A DNA stretch of 64,000 nucleotides from Eupeodes corollae (lineage: Eukaryota > Arthropoda > Insecta > Diptera > Syrphidae): assembly GCF_945859685.1 (NCBI RefSeq), contig NC_079147.1:89954315-90018314 (forward strand), written 5' to 3'. Position 1 is the first letter of the stretch; each line of letters opens with the position of its first letter. Shown here piece after piece: positions 23,140 through 34,250 of the stretch. Position numbers and translations under genes: made by a program. The notes beneath the pieces were generated by a model. It saw nothing but the letters and a program-made list of their open reading frames with translations. It was not told the origin of the DNA and ran no database searches.

Positions 23140-25538
23140 CTTTAAAAGTGTCTGCGGGGCAAGACGTTCTGGTAGCTAGTACGCAGTTCACGCATCTTAA
23201 TATCCACAAGGGGACATGGAAATCTCCTGATCAATCAACCGTCAACCAGATTGACCACATTGCGATCGACGCACGACACTTCTCCAGTATCCAGGATATC
23301 CGAACATTCCGAGAGGCCAACATTGACTCGGACCACTACCTCGTTGTAGCCAAGGTACGGCTACGGATATCCCGATCCAAGCCAAAACAAGGAGGTACTG
23401 TGAGAAGATTCGACGTTAGACGGCTACAATCGCAAGAGACTGCCATGTCCTTTTCCGATCGAGTCTCTAGTAACCTCCTAAGGAGTCCTATGCTTCCTGC
23501 ATTAAGCATTGAAAACCAGTGGCAACATTGCCTTGCAGCCATCAGAGATGCCGCCTCTGAAGTGCTAGGTTTCACACGGCCACCACAGCGAAACCCCTGG
23601 TTTGACGACGAATGCCGGCAAGCGTACGCAGTGAAACAAGAGGCATGCAAAACGGAGCTGCACAAAAGGACTAGAGCTGCTCGCGAGCTCTACGAGCAGA
23701 AGAGGAGAGAGGAACACCGGCTTCTTAGATGGAAAAAAAGAGAGCATGAGAAGCGCGCGATCGAGGAGATAGAGGGATGTCACAACAGGAATGAGGTTCG
23801 TAAATTTTACCAAAAGGTAAAAAAAAACCTCCCAAGGGTACCAGCCACGAACCGAAGCCTGTAAAGACGATCAAGGGAACATCGTAGTAGAACCACAGTC
23901 GATGCTGAGAATATGGAAAGATCACTTCTCCAAATTATATAACGGCGATGACGAACCGAACTCCGCTGTAAGGGAGATAGAACCACTCAACCTCGGCGAC
24001 GCAGATCAACAATTCCGCCTACCCGACCTTGACGAAGTGAAGATAGCTATATCTAAACTTAAGTCAAACAAAGCTGCTGGAGCTGACGGCATCACCGCCG
24101 AACTATTCAAAGCAGCAGGCGATGACTTGGTAGGGAGCATGCACCAACTCATCTGCAAAATTTGGTCGGAAGAAAGCATGCCCGATGAGTGGAATCTCAG
24201 CATAGTGTGCCCGATACATAAGAAAGGAGACCCTCTAAACTGCGCCAACTACAGAGGCATCAGTCTCCTTAACATTGCGTATAAGATCCTCTCTGCCGTA
24301 TTATGTGAACGTCTGAAGCCATTCGTCAACAACCTGATTGGTCCTTATCAGTGTGGCTTCAGACCAGGAAAGTCCACTATCGACCAAATATTCACACTAC
24401 GGCAGATCTTGGAAAAAACCCAGGAGCTTCAAATCGATACCCACCATCTCTTTATCGATTTTAAAGCCGCGTATGACAGCATCTATAGGGAAGAGCTCTA
24501 CCGAGCAATGTCTAGTTTTGGCATCCCTGTCAAACTTATCCGTTTGTGCAGAATGACGATGGAGAATGCACGCTGCTCTATCAAGGTCGGAAAAGATCTT
24601 ACCGATGCATTTGATGTCAAAAAAAGGTTTTAGACAAGGCGATGCACTGTCATGCGACTTCTTCAACATCGTTCTGGAAAGAATTGTGCAAAACTCAACC
24701 GTAAACACTAGAGGCACAATCTTCCAAAGATCCATCCAATTACTCGGATACGCAGATGATATTGACATAATTGGAAGATCAAAGCGTGATGTCAGTGGAG
24801 CGTTTTTGAGCATTGCGAAGGAAGCGAAGAAGATGGGTTTAGTGGTCAATGAGGGCAAGACCAAGTATATGCTGTCATCAAAAAAGGACACTGAACGACG
24901 ACGTCTTGGACAAAACGTCACCATGGACAGCTATAACTTTGAGGTAGTTAAGGACTTTGTCTACCTAGGCACCGCTATTAATACAGACAACGACACCAGC
25001 GCTTAAATCAAACGAAGAATAACTCTTGCAAATCGCTGCTTCTTTGGACTTAGAAGGCAATTGAGAAGTAAAGTCCTCTCTCGAGCATGTAAAATCACCA
25101 TCTATAAGACACTCATCATCCCGGTTCTCATTTATGGCGCTGAGGCCTAGACCCTGTCAAAGAAAGATGAGAGCGTCTTAGGATGCTTCGAGAGAAAAAT
25201 TTTTCGGCTGATTTTTGGTCCCGTACGCATAGATGGAGAATGGAGGAGAAGATATAACGACGAACTGTACGGGCTGTACAGCGACACTGACCTAGTTAGC
25301 AGAATTAAAGTCCAATGGCTTAGATGGCTAGGTCATGTAGAGCGGATGGACATCAACGCTCCAGCCCGGAAGGTCTTCGAATCCAATCCCGAGGACGGCG
25401 CAGTAGAGGAAGACCGCGACTCAGGTGACGCACCCAGGTGGGAGAGGACCTCAACCAACTTGGCGTGCGAAACTGGAGACAGCTAGCTAGGGACCGAGCT
25501 GGCTGGAGACGCTTGTTGGTTGAGGCCCAGGTCCGCCC
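23140..25538 (+). mobile_element. RTE-clade non-LTR retrotransposon, copy A (5'-truncated)
   Basis: Begins abruptly inside the endonuclease domain at about 23140 and runs to within ~50 bp of the expected 3' end, where a 200-N gap starts. The same family recurs at 50096-53490, 57103-59367 (minus) and 30950-31745. 5' truncation is typical of target-primed reverse transcription. Much GC-richer than its flanks. Confidence 0.9.
23148..25535 (+). pseudogene. RTE endonuclease-reverse transcriptase, broken
   Basis: One protein with a C-terminal part of an APE-type endonuclease (QSTVNQIDHIAIDARH; DSDHYLVVA with the catalytic His), a basic linker (about 23660-23810), then reverse transcriptase: NYRGISLLNIAYKI, YQCGFRPGKSTIDQIF, LFIDFKAAYDSI (motif A Asp), RQGDALSCDFFN (motif B), GYADDIDIIGR (motif C, both Asp intact, about 24750) and EGKTKYM. 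Lesions seen: frameshift in the A-run near 23820; an extra A in the run at 24619-24625 relative to copy B; stop at 25004-25006; a Trp-to-stop near 25149. The finger motifs NYRGI-LLN point to the RTE clade (BovB/JAM1-like). Confidence 0.88.
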
Positions 25539-25738
25539 NNNNNNNNNNNNNNNNNNNNNNNNNNNNNNNNNNNNNNNNNNNNNNNNNNNNNNNNNNNNNN
25601 NNNNNNNNNNNNNNNNNNNNNNNNNNNNNNNNNNNNNNNNNNNNNNNNNNNNNNNNNNNNNNNNNNNNNNNNNNNNNNNNNNNNNNNNNNNNNNNNNNNN
25701 NNNNNNNNNNNNNNNNNNNNNNNNNNNNNNNNNNNNNN
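25539..25738. other. Assembly gap (200 N)
   Basis: Exactly 200 consecutive N, a conventional placeholder length. It falls at the 3' end of an RTE copy, so repeats probably caused the break and true size is unknown. Open frames spanning it are artefacts. Confidence 0.99.
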
Positions 25739-25800
25739 ATAATTTTTAAGAATGATTCAACTAACAAATTATTTAACCCAACACGAAAACCTACAATCTT

Positions 25801-25864
25801 ATAAGCAAGACAAATCCACAGACGGGATGGGAAGTTATCAGTGCGGGTCGCATCCCAGCCTCTT
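25801..25864 (-). repeat. Palindrome-tailed repeat, copy 7 (head fragment)
   Basis: The complement carries only the family head: GAGGCTGGGATGCGACC, then TGATAACTTCCCATCCC and the 'atttgtcttgctta' block. The rest is absent. Confidence 0.7.
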
Positions 25865-27060
25865 TTAAAAATCTAATTAGAATTAAGGATTCCTATTTAG
25901 AAATTGTAAAACAATTAAATTTCATCTTAGCTCATCAAATGGAAAGTTATAACAATTCTAATGCGTTTGACAAATTTTAAAAATGGCATCTACAACTGAC
26001 AAACTTGGGGGAGATCTGGACAAGGCTATAGATCCGGTGTTATGCGTTGATTTATGGAATATTGAAGCTGAACAATAAAAGGACGTAACTGACGTTTTTC
26101 AATGCTTAAAAGAAAGGTATTAGTTCTATTTTCCATAGAATGCTTCTCGATTCGAATGGCAAGAGCTATGACATCTTAATAATTTACAAAACATGAGAGT
26201 TTTTAATAAAACGACGTTACTGAACTTCACCTAAAGTAACTTTTGCCTTTTTGGTTTTTGTTCCTTGACTTTCAACATAATAAAATATTAAAAAATAGAA
26301 AAAGAGATACGAAAGACATGAAAACGAAAGCTACAAACAAAGATATTAGAAGGAAATATGTAGCTTCTAAAATGCCGGAAACGTTCTAGTTTTGCTTTTG
26401 TACAGAAAAAAAGGCAAGCTAATAGCTATGTTGTCGATATTAGTCCCCAACGATTTTTAAAATAAAAAAGATTTAAAAAAGAGCTGTTATCCTCAATTTT
26501 GATATTATGTTAGTTTTTTTCACCAAAAATAGGTTGTCATGAATGTTTTTATATCTCAATGTAAAAATGTCTTACTTTGATGCACAGTAAAACCTAACAC
26601 TAAAATGACTTACCCGCTTAATCTTTTATGTAATGCATACTTTTAATGAATTTATTTGCAAAAATTCTTTCAACTAGGTAAAAATTTAAAGAAGCAAAGG
26701 ACATTATTTTCCTTTGAAGCTTCCTAATTTTGTATGCCTTAATGTGAAAAAGTGTCTAAATGTGCTTCAATTGTATCTTATATTTATGCCAAACCTTAAA
26801 GCGGCATCTGAGAGTTGGAGTTTTAAAAAATATTTCTTGTTTTTATGTATCAAATAACTTGAAATATTCATAATTATTTCATTGTTTGATCTGTTTTCAC
26901 TTGACGTAGGAAGTTATTGTAATTGACAAAATCAATGATTCGCAAAGAGAATGTCTGTGTTATCGAATACGGATGGTTGCTTTACTATATTTCAAATTAA
27001 AAAAAGTGCAAAATTTGGTTGATTCTAAGTATCCCCCATACCAATATTAAAAATAAAAAG
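25865..27060. other. AT-rich noncoding DNA
   Basis: About 1.2 kb with nothing recognised on either strand. Confidence 0.5.
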
Positions 27061-28420
27061 GAGGCTGGGATGCGACCCACACTGATAACTTCGCATCCCG
27101 TCTGTCGATTTGTCTTGCTTAAAAGGTTTGTAGGTATTCGTGTTTTGTTAAAAAAGTTATTAGTTAAATTATTCTAAACAAATTTAAAATAACCAACAAT
27201 ATTTTGCATATGATGAAATTGTTTGATTTCAAAATCTGTGTATGTTTACGAGATTTTAAGTCGTTAACCAATTTTTAACAAATTTAAGAGCATTTCTAAA
27301 AAAGTTTTTATTTCTAATATAAAAAATTCAAATTGGATGAATAAAATTAATTTGAAGTCAATGTTTTCTATTATTCACGAGATATCGACAACAAAACATC
27401 AATTTTTACAAGTTTTGAGCACTATGCTTTGTAGATTTTTAAATTATTATAAAAAAAAATGTCTGCATGTTAAAAACAATTTTTTTTTTATACAAAAAAT
27501 AATTTGAAGCCTTTATCTTAAATTTATGGAAATATATTTGTGTCGAAAACCAATTTTTACCAAGTTTTATTATTTTTTTTAGTTATTTATTTTCTGTTAA
27601 AAACTGTAAAATCCATTTTCCTAGTCTTATCAATTGTTCAAAACAATATTTTTTATAAACGTATAGTTTGAAGCTAATATTTTTAATTTTTGAAAGGAGA
27701 ATTGAGTCGAAAATCTATTTTAACCAACTTTAGTTAATTACTTAATTCTTGTTAATTTGTACCATTCTCACAATGTTACTAAATATTGACAACAATATTT
27801 TAAAAATGTCTCAAAGTTTTAAAAAAATATTTGAGTCGAAAATCAATTTTTACCAACTTTTATTAATTTTTTGCCATAATCACAAGTTTTTGTGAAAAGA
27901 TAGATACAAAATTGTCAATTTGATTTTACTCAAAATTTTATCAATTGTAAAAACATTTTTGTATGCACAAAATTGTTTTCGAGATAAAATCATTTTTTAT
28001 TCGTAAAATTTGACACATTTTTTTCAGTTTTTCGTTACATAAAAAAAACGTTAATTAGATTTTCTTCCCAAAAATAAACAGGTTTGGTATCACGTTACAA
28101 TACAACATAATATAAAATGTTCAAGTCTCTAGCATCATTGGTTCGTGAGATATTTAGGGTTAACCAAAATTGTCACCTTTTTTTAAAAACTGCTATGGTA
28201 AGCAACCACCCACTCAATTTTCTTGAGAGCCCTTTCTGCATCTTTTTGCATTATTATCTGTATAACAAAACTTTTTTAAAGTCAATATCTCTTCTGGTTC
28301 TTGAGCTACGGACGATGAAAAAACGTCGCAAACTTACGGACGTACGAAAACACGTCCAAACCTTCTCCTTTCATCATAGGGTAAGTACTTATGCAGTATG
28401 CACCCTAAAATCCTAAGAAA
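27061..28420 (+). repeat. Palindrome-tailed AT-rich repeat, copy 8
   Basis: Clean head GAGGCTGGGATGCGACCCAC at 27061, four to five diverged core units (phrases near 27400, 27545, 27705 and 27835), and tail blocks (GGTTCGTGAGATATTTAGGG near 28140; 'ggttcttgagctacggacga' near 28298). It breaks off around 28370-28420 before the terminal palindrome. Confidence 0.7.
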
Positions 28421-29984
28421 CTATCATTTAAACGGCTTCGTTTATGAGGAGTTACTATGGGATATTTTAAATTTTCTTTAAAAATAATAATATGGATACA
28501 AAATGTTTATGCTAAGTGCACATTATGTATTTACATTAAAACATACAAATATTCTAAAAAAAAACCGTTTTAGAGACTACGTCCCCGCATTTGTAAAATT
28601 AAAGATTCCACCAAATCTTTTGTCGGTCTATCTTTAATTATTTTTCGTTTTAAAAATCCACTGGGTAGAAGCTTTTCTTTTTAGTCACAGCATCAAATTA
28701 AATCGAGTGTTTCGGCATTTTAGCTGCTATTTCTTGGTATTTTTTGTTTTACGTACCGTTGGTTTTCGTAACTTTGTGTGTCGAAATTAAAAATTTTTTT
28801 TTTGCAAATTTGATTTTTCATTTCTTCGACCTACGTATCCGTGTATCTATTTCCAATAAGTAAAATAAAAGTGTATGTATACTTGAATTTTTTAAATTTG
28901 TAATATCCCAAACATTGGATTGAGAAATGCTGGTTCTAATTATTGCTGTACTAGCCCAATCCGAATAATATTAAACTGACTAAATTGTTTTCTCCTGAAT
29001 TAATGTTTTCCCTCCTCCTTAGTCCTTGTAACTAGATTTTTAATCTACTTAACTTATGAGATCAAATTATGCACAGTTGACCTAACTTCTTTCCTAGCAT
29101 AAGTTTAATGTTTTAAAAACCATAATTTCTCTGCTAAAACGCAACGAGCGTATCGAATACATTTTTATTATAAGAATTGCTCTTTCGAAGTCAAGAACTC
29201 GCAAGGAACTTAATTTGAGTAGGTTCTTTTTTATTTTTGAAGTAATTCAGTAAAACAATAATGAAAATGCGACACAAGTTGTAACATTAAAAAAAAAATT
29301 CATTAAGTAGTTGACTTTGACTGTAACTCAGTTGGACTTGGTTTTCTTCTTCATGAAGGGGCGCGTGGTAGTTAATTAAGTTAACAGGAATTGGATGGAA
29401 GGAAAAAACGAATTTAAAACATTAAGAATCGGAAAAAAAACGAAAAGAAAAAGACTTTAAAATTAAATTGAGCAAGTGTCACAAGAAAGAACCCGAGAAA
29501 GAAATTTTTCCAAAAAATACACGAAAGTAGAAAAATAAACTTAATAAATAGTAGGTACCTTTCTCTCAAGAAATGCCACTCAAGTCGCAAATAGGTATAG
29601 TCGAATAATTACTCTCCTAGTTAATTTAGCGTAACGATTTTGTAAGGGTTTTTGAAGTAGGGTTTAAGAACAAAAGTCCTCTGATTTTATAATTAAAAAA
29701 AATAATAAGATGAAGACAGAATCCCACAAATGAGCAGTTACAATGCCTCTCCTTAATAAATTACCTTAAAAGATGTACAATATGAAAGGAACTTTAGTTC
29801 AAAGAAATACCAATTATTTCAACCAAAGAATCACTTGGAAACCTGACATCATGCGACTAAGAATGATAATAATAAAGCTATTGTTATTGATGTGCCAATA
29901 ATTCCTGATGGGGATGGTCTTGGTTATTTGAAGATTACACAACAAAGCAACTAAAGTTTTATCATCAAAAAAGCTTTAGATGGA
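28421..29984. other. AT-rich DNA; possible LINE C-terminal relic near 29850
   Basis: Mostly nothing recognisable. At about 29845-29955 mixed-frame translation gives 'KPDIM' and 'NKAIVIDVPIIPDGD', reminiscent of a C-terminal LINE polyprotein motif (KPDI...IVIDVAVP). Short and frameshifted, so weak. Confidence 0.35.
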
Positions 29985-30950
29985 CCCTTAGGTGAGTGAA
30001 GTATTGGTGAAAGTTAATTTTGCGACACCTAATTAAAGAAGGATATGAGCACAAAACGATTGCCATTCATCTTGTGACTTGCTGTGTTCTTCTATTAAAT
30101 AATTTATCGTCCCTTATCAGAATGGTTTCGTAAATGGTCAATATAAACGGTATACCTAATGAAAGTGGGAGTACACTATAAATGATGGTAATCCATATAT
30201 TCAAGCCCCAATTATATCATTCATTAACATCTTAAAACAAAAGATCTTGACTGTAATCATGATTCTATGAGATAAATTGATTTTTTTAGGCAATCCCCAA
30301 GAAAGGAGAATATTCGACCGCCTGTTCTTTCCAAATGGAAAAATGATTAATTATTAGCTTAAAAAATATCTCGAGGAACGAAAGCTTCTTAAAGACCGGT
30401 AGTTCGGCTTTCGTAGCAATAAGTCCACTATAGTGAGTTCATGTTTCATCACACCGAACAGTGGAAAAAATATTTACATCGTTTTTGATATAGTAAGATT
30501 GTTGTACTTGATATTTCAAAGGCATTTGATAAAGTCCAATATCATATTTCCTTAGCGTACATTTGGTATCGGCGAAACAATTCTTCGTTGGATTAGACAT
30601 TTTTTTTGAACCATTCAATACAATCTATTTTGGAAATATTCAAGTCTGAAACAACAGTATGGTGCGCACTATTTTACTTTAATTTCCACAGAGTTTTACA
30701 AATAATCTCATGTCTGCAACTTCTAATCTAGTTAATTGTTTCTTTGACGATATATCTCTTAGCTTTTATCATTCGGTTTACCCTTGAACCAGTACCATTA
30801 AACCTTATACGGCATCTTCGAATGAAGCATTGCACTTTATATTCTAGGGAACAATATGCTTCCCATTTCCATTGTTGAAGATAAATCGTTTTAAGTCCAA
30901 GAACTCCTTCGATTTGCCATACCCACCTCTGTCTAGCAATTCCTATTCTC
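29985..30950 (+). mobile_element. CR1/Jockey-type LINE fragment, decayed
   Basis: Same family as 18240-19690: 'YLEERKLLKDR-FGFRSNKST' (about 30360-30430), 'VVLDISKAFDKV' (about 30500-30535, RT motif A), 'ETILRWIRHFF', and further matches to about 30920. Many stops and frameshifts; motif C not readable. It abuts an RTE fragment at about 30950. Confidence 0.6.
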
Positions 30951-31745
30951 ATTCGCCAGATGCAATCAATGATGACGTCTACAGTTCCAGTAAGGTTGAA
31001 CTACGTAGTGAACACCTTGAAGAGCTTCTACGACGTACTCTGAACACAGTCATATAAGGAACGGTTTATCCTTGAGGTTGTACCAGAGATCTGCCCTCTG
31101 GGTTGGAGGTTGTGCCGTGGGGGTGCCTTCCTGACCGCATTAAAATATCCTAGTTGCAAAACACCAACCACCCCCGGATACGGACGGATTGCTACGCAAG
31201 TCAACAGTTCCTCCTACTAAGCCTCGACGAAGTGAAGATTTATATCTAAATTGAAATACAACAAAGCTGCTAGAGCTGACGGCATCGCTTCAAAGCGACA
31301 GGCGATGACTTGGAATGAATCATGCACTAACTCATTTGCAAAATATTGTCGGAAGAAAGCATGGCCGATGAGTGGAATCACAGTTTGATGATGAGTGGAA
31401 ACATAGTTTGCCCAATACAAAAGAAAGGAGACCCTTTTAATTGTGTCAACTACAAAGGTATAAGTCTCTTGAACATTCATATAAGAAAAGATCTGCGGTA
31501 TTATTTGAACGTCTGAAGCCGTTTGCCAAATATCTTACTAGGTCCTTATCTGTGTGGCTTCAAACCAGGAAAGTCCACCATTGACCAAACATTCAGATTA
31601 CACAAGAACTTGGAAAATCCCATTAAATTCAAATCGATACCCACTATCTCTTTATCGATTTTAAAACCGGGTATGATAGCATTTCTGGAAGAGCTCTGCC
31701 AAGCAATGTCTAGTTTTGGCATCCCTGTCAAACTTATTCGTTTCT
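30950..31745 (+). mobile_element. RTE retrotransposon fragment, copy D (deleted)
   Basis: Two non-adjacent pieces of the RTE family joined: a 5' leader part (about 30955-31205, matching 50250-50515) and an RT part (about 31210-31745, matching about 24020-24545). The whole endonuclease and linker are missing. RT motifs readable: NYRGISL-like 'NYKGISLLNIH' region, 'YLCGFKPGKSTIDQTF' and SSFGIPVKLIRF. The 3' part of the element is also missing. Confidence 0.8.
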
Positions 31746-31948
31746 CCGGCAGCATGGAAGATGGGTTAAGTGGCCAATAAGGGGAACAATGTCAAAATGG
31801 AATTGTGCATGTGTTTCAACTTCCCACACTAGCAACTATATATTCCGAATTTCGAAAAATTGGTATAAATAATTCACTAAAAATAATAAACTTTGAAATA
31901 TATTAAATTTGAACGATTCGGTAATAAAAATATTGTCTGACTATTTAA

Positions 31949-32270
31949 GTAGACCCCTGGCATGATGGGTAGTGCGTTGGACTGTCATGCAAGGGGTCTT
32001 GGGTTCAATCCCTGCCTGTGCCAGTGCCACCTTAATTTAAAAAAATTAATTTTCGCGGGTACTGCCTCTTGCGAGGAATTGACAAATCCTTCAAAAGTAA
32101 TTCTTGTCATGAAAAAGTGCTTTCTCAAACTAGCCGTTTGGATTCCGCCTAAATTGTAGGTCCCTTCCATTCCTGACAACAGTACTCGCACACAGGAATG
32201 GTTGAGAGTCGTAAGTTACTAGCCCCTGGTTCACAACGGACTGTTGCGCCACCCCATTTTTTTTTTTTTA
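31949..32270 (+). mobile_element. tRNA-derived SINE, copy 2
   Basis: Full-length. Direct repeats ACTATTTAA at 31940-31948 and 32271-32279 are its target-site duplication. A box TGGCATGATGG at 31958, B box GGTTCAATCCC at about 32004, body, then GGCCCTGG-like 3' end (CCCCTGGTTCACAACGGACT, then GTTGCGCCACC) and a T-rich tail. The tRNA-like part has ACTGTCATGC where tRNA-Asp has its GTC anticodon loop, so an Asp-tRNA ancestor is plausible. Confidence 0.88.
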
Positions 32271-32279
32271 ACTATTTAA

Positions 32280-32710
32280 ATTAAAGCTAACGATGCTATA
32301 GTTGCCTCTGTCGTCTGTCCTTTGTCCTTCGGTGAAACTAAAATGGGTATCAGCACTAAATCCATATTTTAATAATGAAAAAAATACAAAAAAAAATCAA
32401 TAGTCCGGAAGACCATTCAAGCAGGATCGCGTTTGTGTTACGGTAAATTTTACCGCAACAAAAACCAGCCTTTGGCTGTTTTCTTTTTCCCGTTGTGGCT
32501 GCAAAATATCAGCAAAGTTGAGGGCAACCATGGTCTCATCAACCACAGGTGTACCTAGCCTTTATTTTGTAAAAGCAACAAAAACAGGTGATCGAGTTCG
32601 AGAACGAGTTCTTTCGACAAGGTCGAAAATGCCGGCGGATGAGCCGAAGAAGTACATATGTGGTCAGGCGGACAATACTTAAACAACAACAACAACAATA
32701 ACAACATATT
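32280..32710 (+). repeat. Unclassified repeat with CAA-rich tail
   Basis: Moderately GC-rich segment (about 32405-32685) ending in a (CAA)n/(CAATAA) tract at 32682-32706, as many non-LTR elements end in simple tandem tails. No coding domain recognised. Could be a LINE 3' UTR; inference only. Confidence 0.4.
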
Positions 32711-32959
32711 TTTAATTTTTTTTAAACATTCTTACCTTAACATTTAATATTTTATGTAAAAAAATATGGGTTTTTAACGCCGCGTTTTTAAAGTCGATTA
32801 ATTTCACGTTTGGTACGAAATTCACACCTCGAACCTCGCGCGATGTTAATAGTAATAGGAAAATGCCTAGTTTAGACTTCTTCTCGATTTTTGTTTTTCT
32901 TTGAACTTTCTCGAGAAATAAGAATAGTTGGAAAGGGGTCTGAACTCGCCATTATGTTT

Positions 32960-34200
32960 CGGCAAGTTTTGGAAACTCATCCAACAACTCATCACAAATT
33001 GAAATAGAATCGAAAACTTTGAGCAATGAAGTTAATCAGAAATTTTCTGATTTCAATAAAAGATAAATTACAAAAATATTGAACGACGAAGAAAAAGAAA
33101 AAGAAACCCTCTATGGATCTGATAAGTTTAGAATTGACACTTTCTATGTAATAACAGATAAATTGCTGACAGAAATGCACAAGAGGATTGAAGTTTACAC
33201 TTACATTACTGATATCTTCGAATTTTTTTTGCAATATTTTAAGTATGAGTGAAAATGAAGTAAAAATAAAAGCAACAAATTTAGTCTAAATTTATCATAA
33301 AGATTTAGATATTGAATTAACTTACGAATTGAGCAGCTTATTCACAAGATGAAATTGCAGCCAAGTTTTCAAGTTCAAAAAGAAAAAAGTGAACTCATTT
33401 CACCATTTAAAATAATTAGCTGGATCGTTGAAAAACAAATGATTGACGTTTTTCCAAAGTTGTACATAGCGCTTAGAATATTCGTAACAATACCTATAGC
33501 TAATTGTGAAGCCGAAAGACCTTTCTCAGTCCTTAAAAGAATACAAAATATGTACCGATCATTGATGTTAGATAAAAGATTATCATCTTTAACTCGTTTA
33601 GCAATCGAATCCGAATAAATAAGATCGATTAAGTTTAATAATTTGATTCAAGATTTTTTATAAATAAAATTGAGAAAAAAAATGTTGTTTAATAATTATT
33701 ATTAATAATGTATACTTACTCATTCAATCTAATAAATCCTATTTACTACATAATTTTTAGAGTTTTGAATAATCAAAAAGGAATGGTCTGAAGGTCTGAC
33801 GGTTTTGAGTTCATGTTTTTTTGATTAGTTACAAATTGGGTTATGTGGGTTTAACGCTTTTGATTTTTCATTTGCGATTGCAAAATGAATGCATTTAATT
33901 TTTCAAAAAACGTTAAAAAGAGCCCCTGATGAATTATTAACCCCGGGTATCAAAAATTCTTTATCTTATCGGGGGTTGGGGCACTTGGATTTTCAATGCG
34001 TCAACTCCTCAGCGCATGGTCTCTGAGAGCATGGACTCCTACCGCCCGGGTTATTGCGTTGGCTAGCTTGGGGCTTAGGACGCTTTGGGTTATGAGGGCT
34101 TGGTTTGTTTGAGTTCTATATCTTTTTAGGTACCCTCAAATTTGAAATAGCCCCGGTCCCCCATTTTCTTTAATCCGGGCATGCCTACCATCATCATTCC
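32960..34200 (+). mobile_element. hAT-family DNA transposon remnant
   Basis: Contains the C-terminal dimerisation domain of a hAT transposase at 33349-33618 and, downstream, a GC-richer stretch (33945-34200, 'agccccggtcccccattttc', 'taatccgggcatgcc') of the sort seen at ends of insect hAT elements. The element boundaries and 8-bp duplications were not found. Confidence 0.55.
33349..33618 (+). pseudogene. hAT transposase C-terminal dimerisation domain
   Basis: An 89-codon open stretch ending in the hallmark hAT C-terminal block: 'FPKLYIALRIFVTIPIAN' then CEAERPFSVLKRIQNMYRS and LDKRLSSLTRLAIES. This matches the hAT (Ac/hobo) dimerisation region of zinc-finger MYM-type-1-like transposases. Upstream catalytic parts are not readable in one frame (fragments near 33000-33240). 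Probably a dead relic; no start codon signal is meaningful. Confidence 0.75.
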
Positions 34201-34242
34201 TAGACGCGGAATTTACTGGAAGTAATCATTTAGATTTAATTT

Positions 34243-34250
34243 AAAAGATA
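34243..34250 (+). repeat. 8-bp target-site duplication (left)
   Basis: AAAAGATA directly before the foldback element; an identical copy follows it at 35464-35471. Confidence 0.75.

Noticed and set aside
23336..24924. Long minus-strand open frames opposite the RTE element
   Set aside because: They are antisense shadows of the RTE coding strand, which carries all the recognisable motifs.
25438..25804. Open frames crossing the N gap
   Set aside because: They exist only because unknown bases contain no stops.
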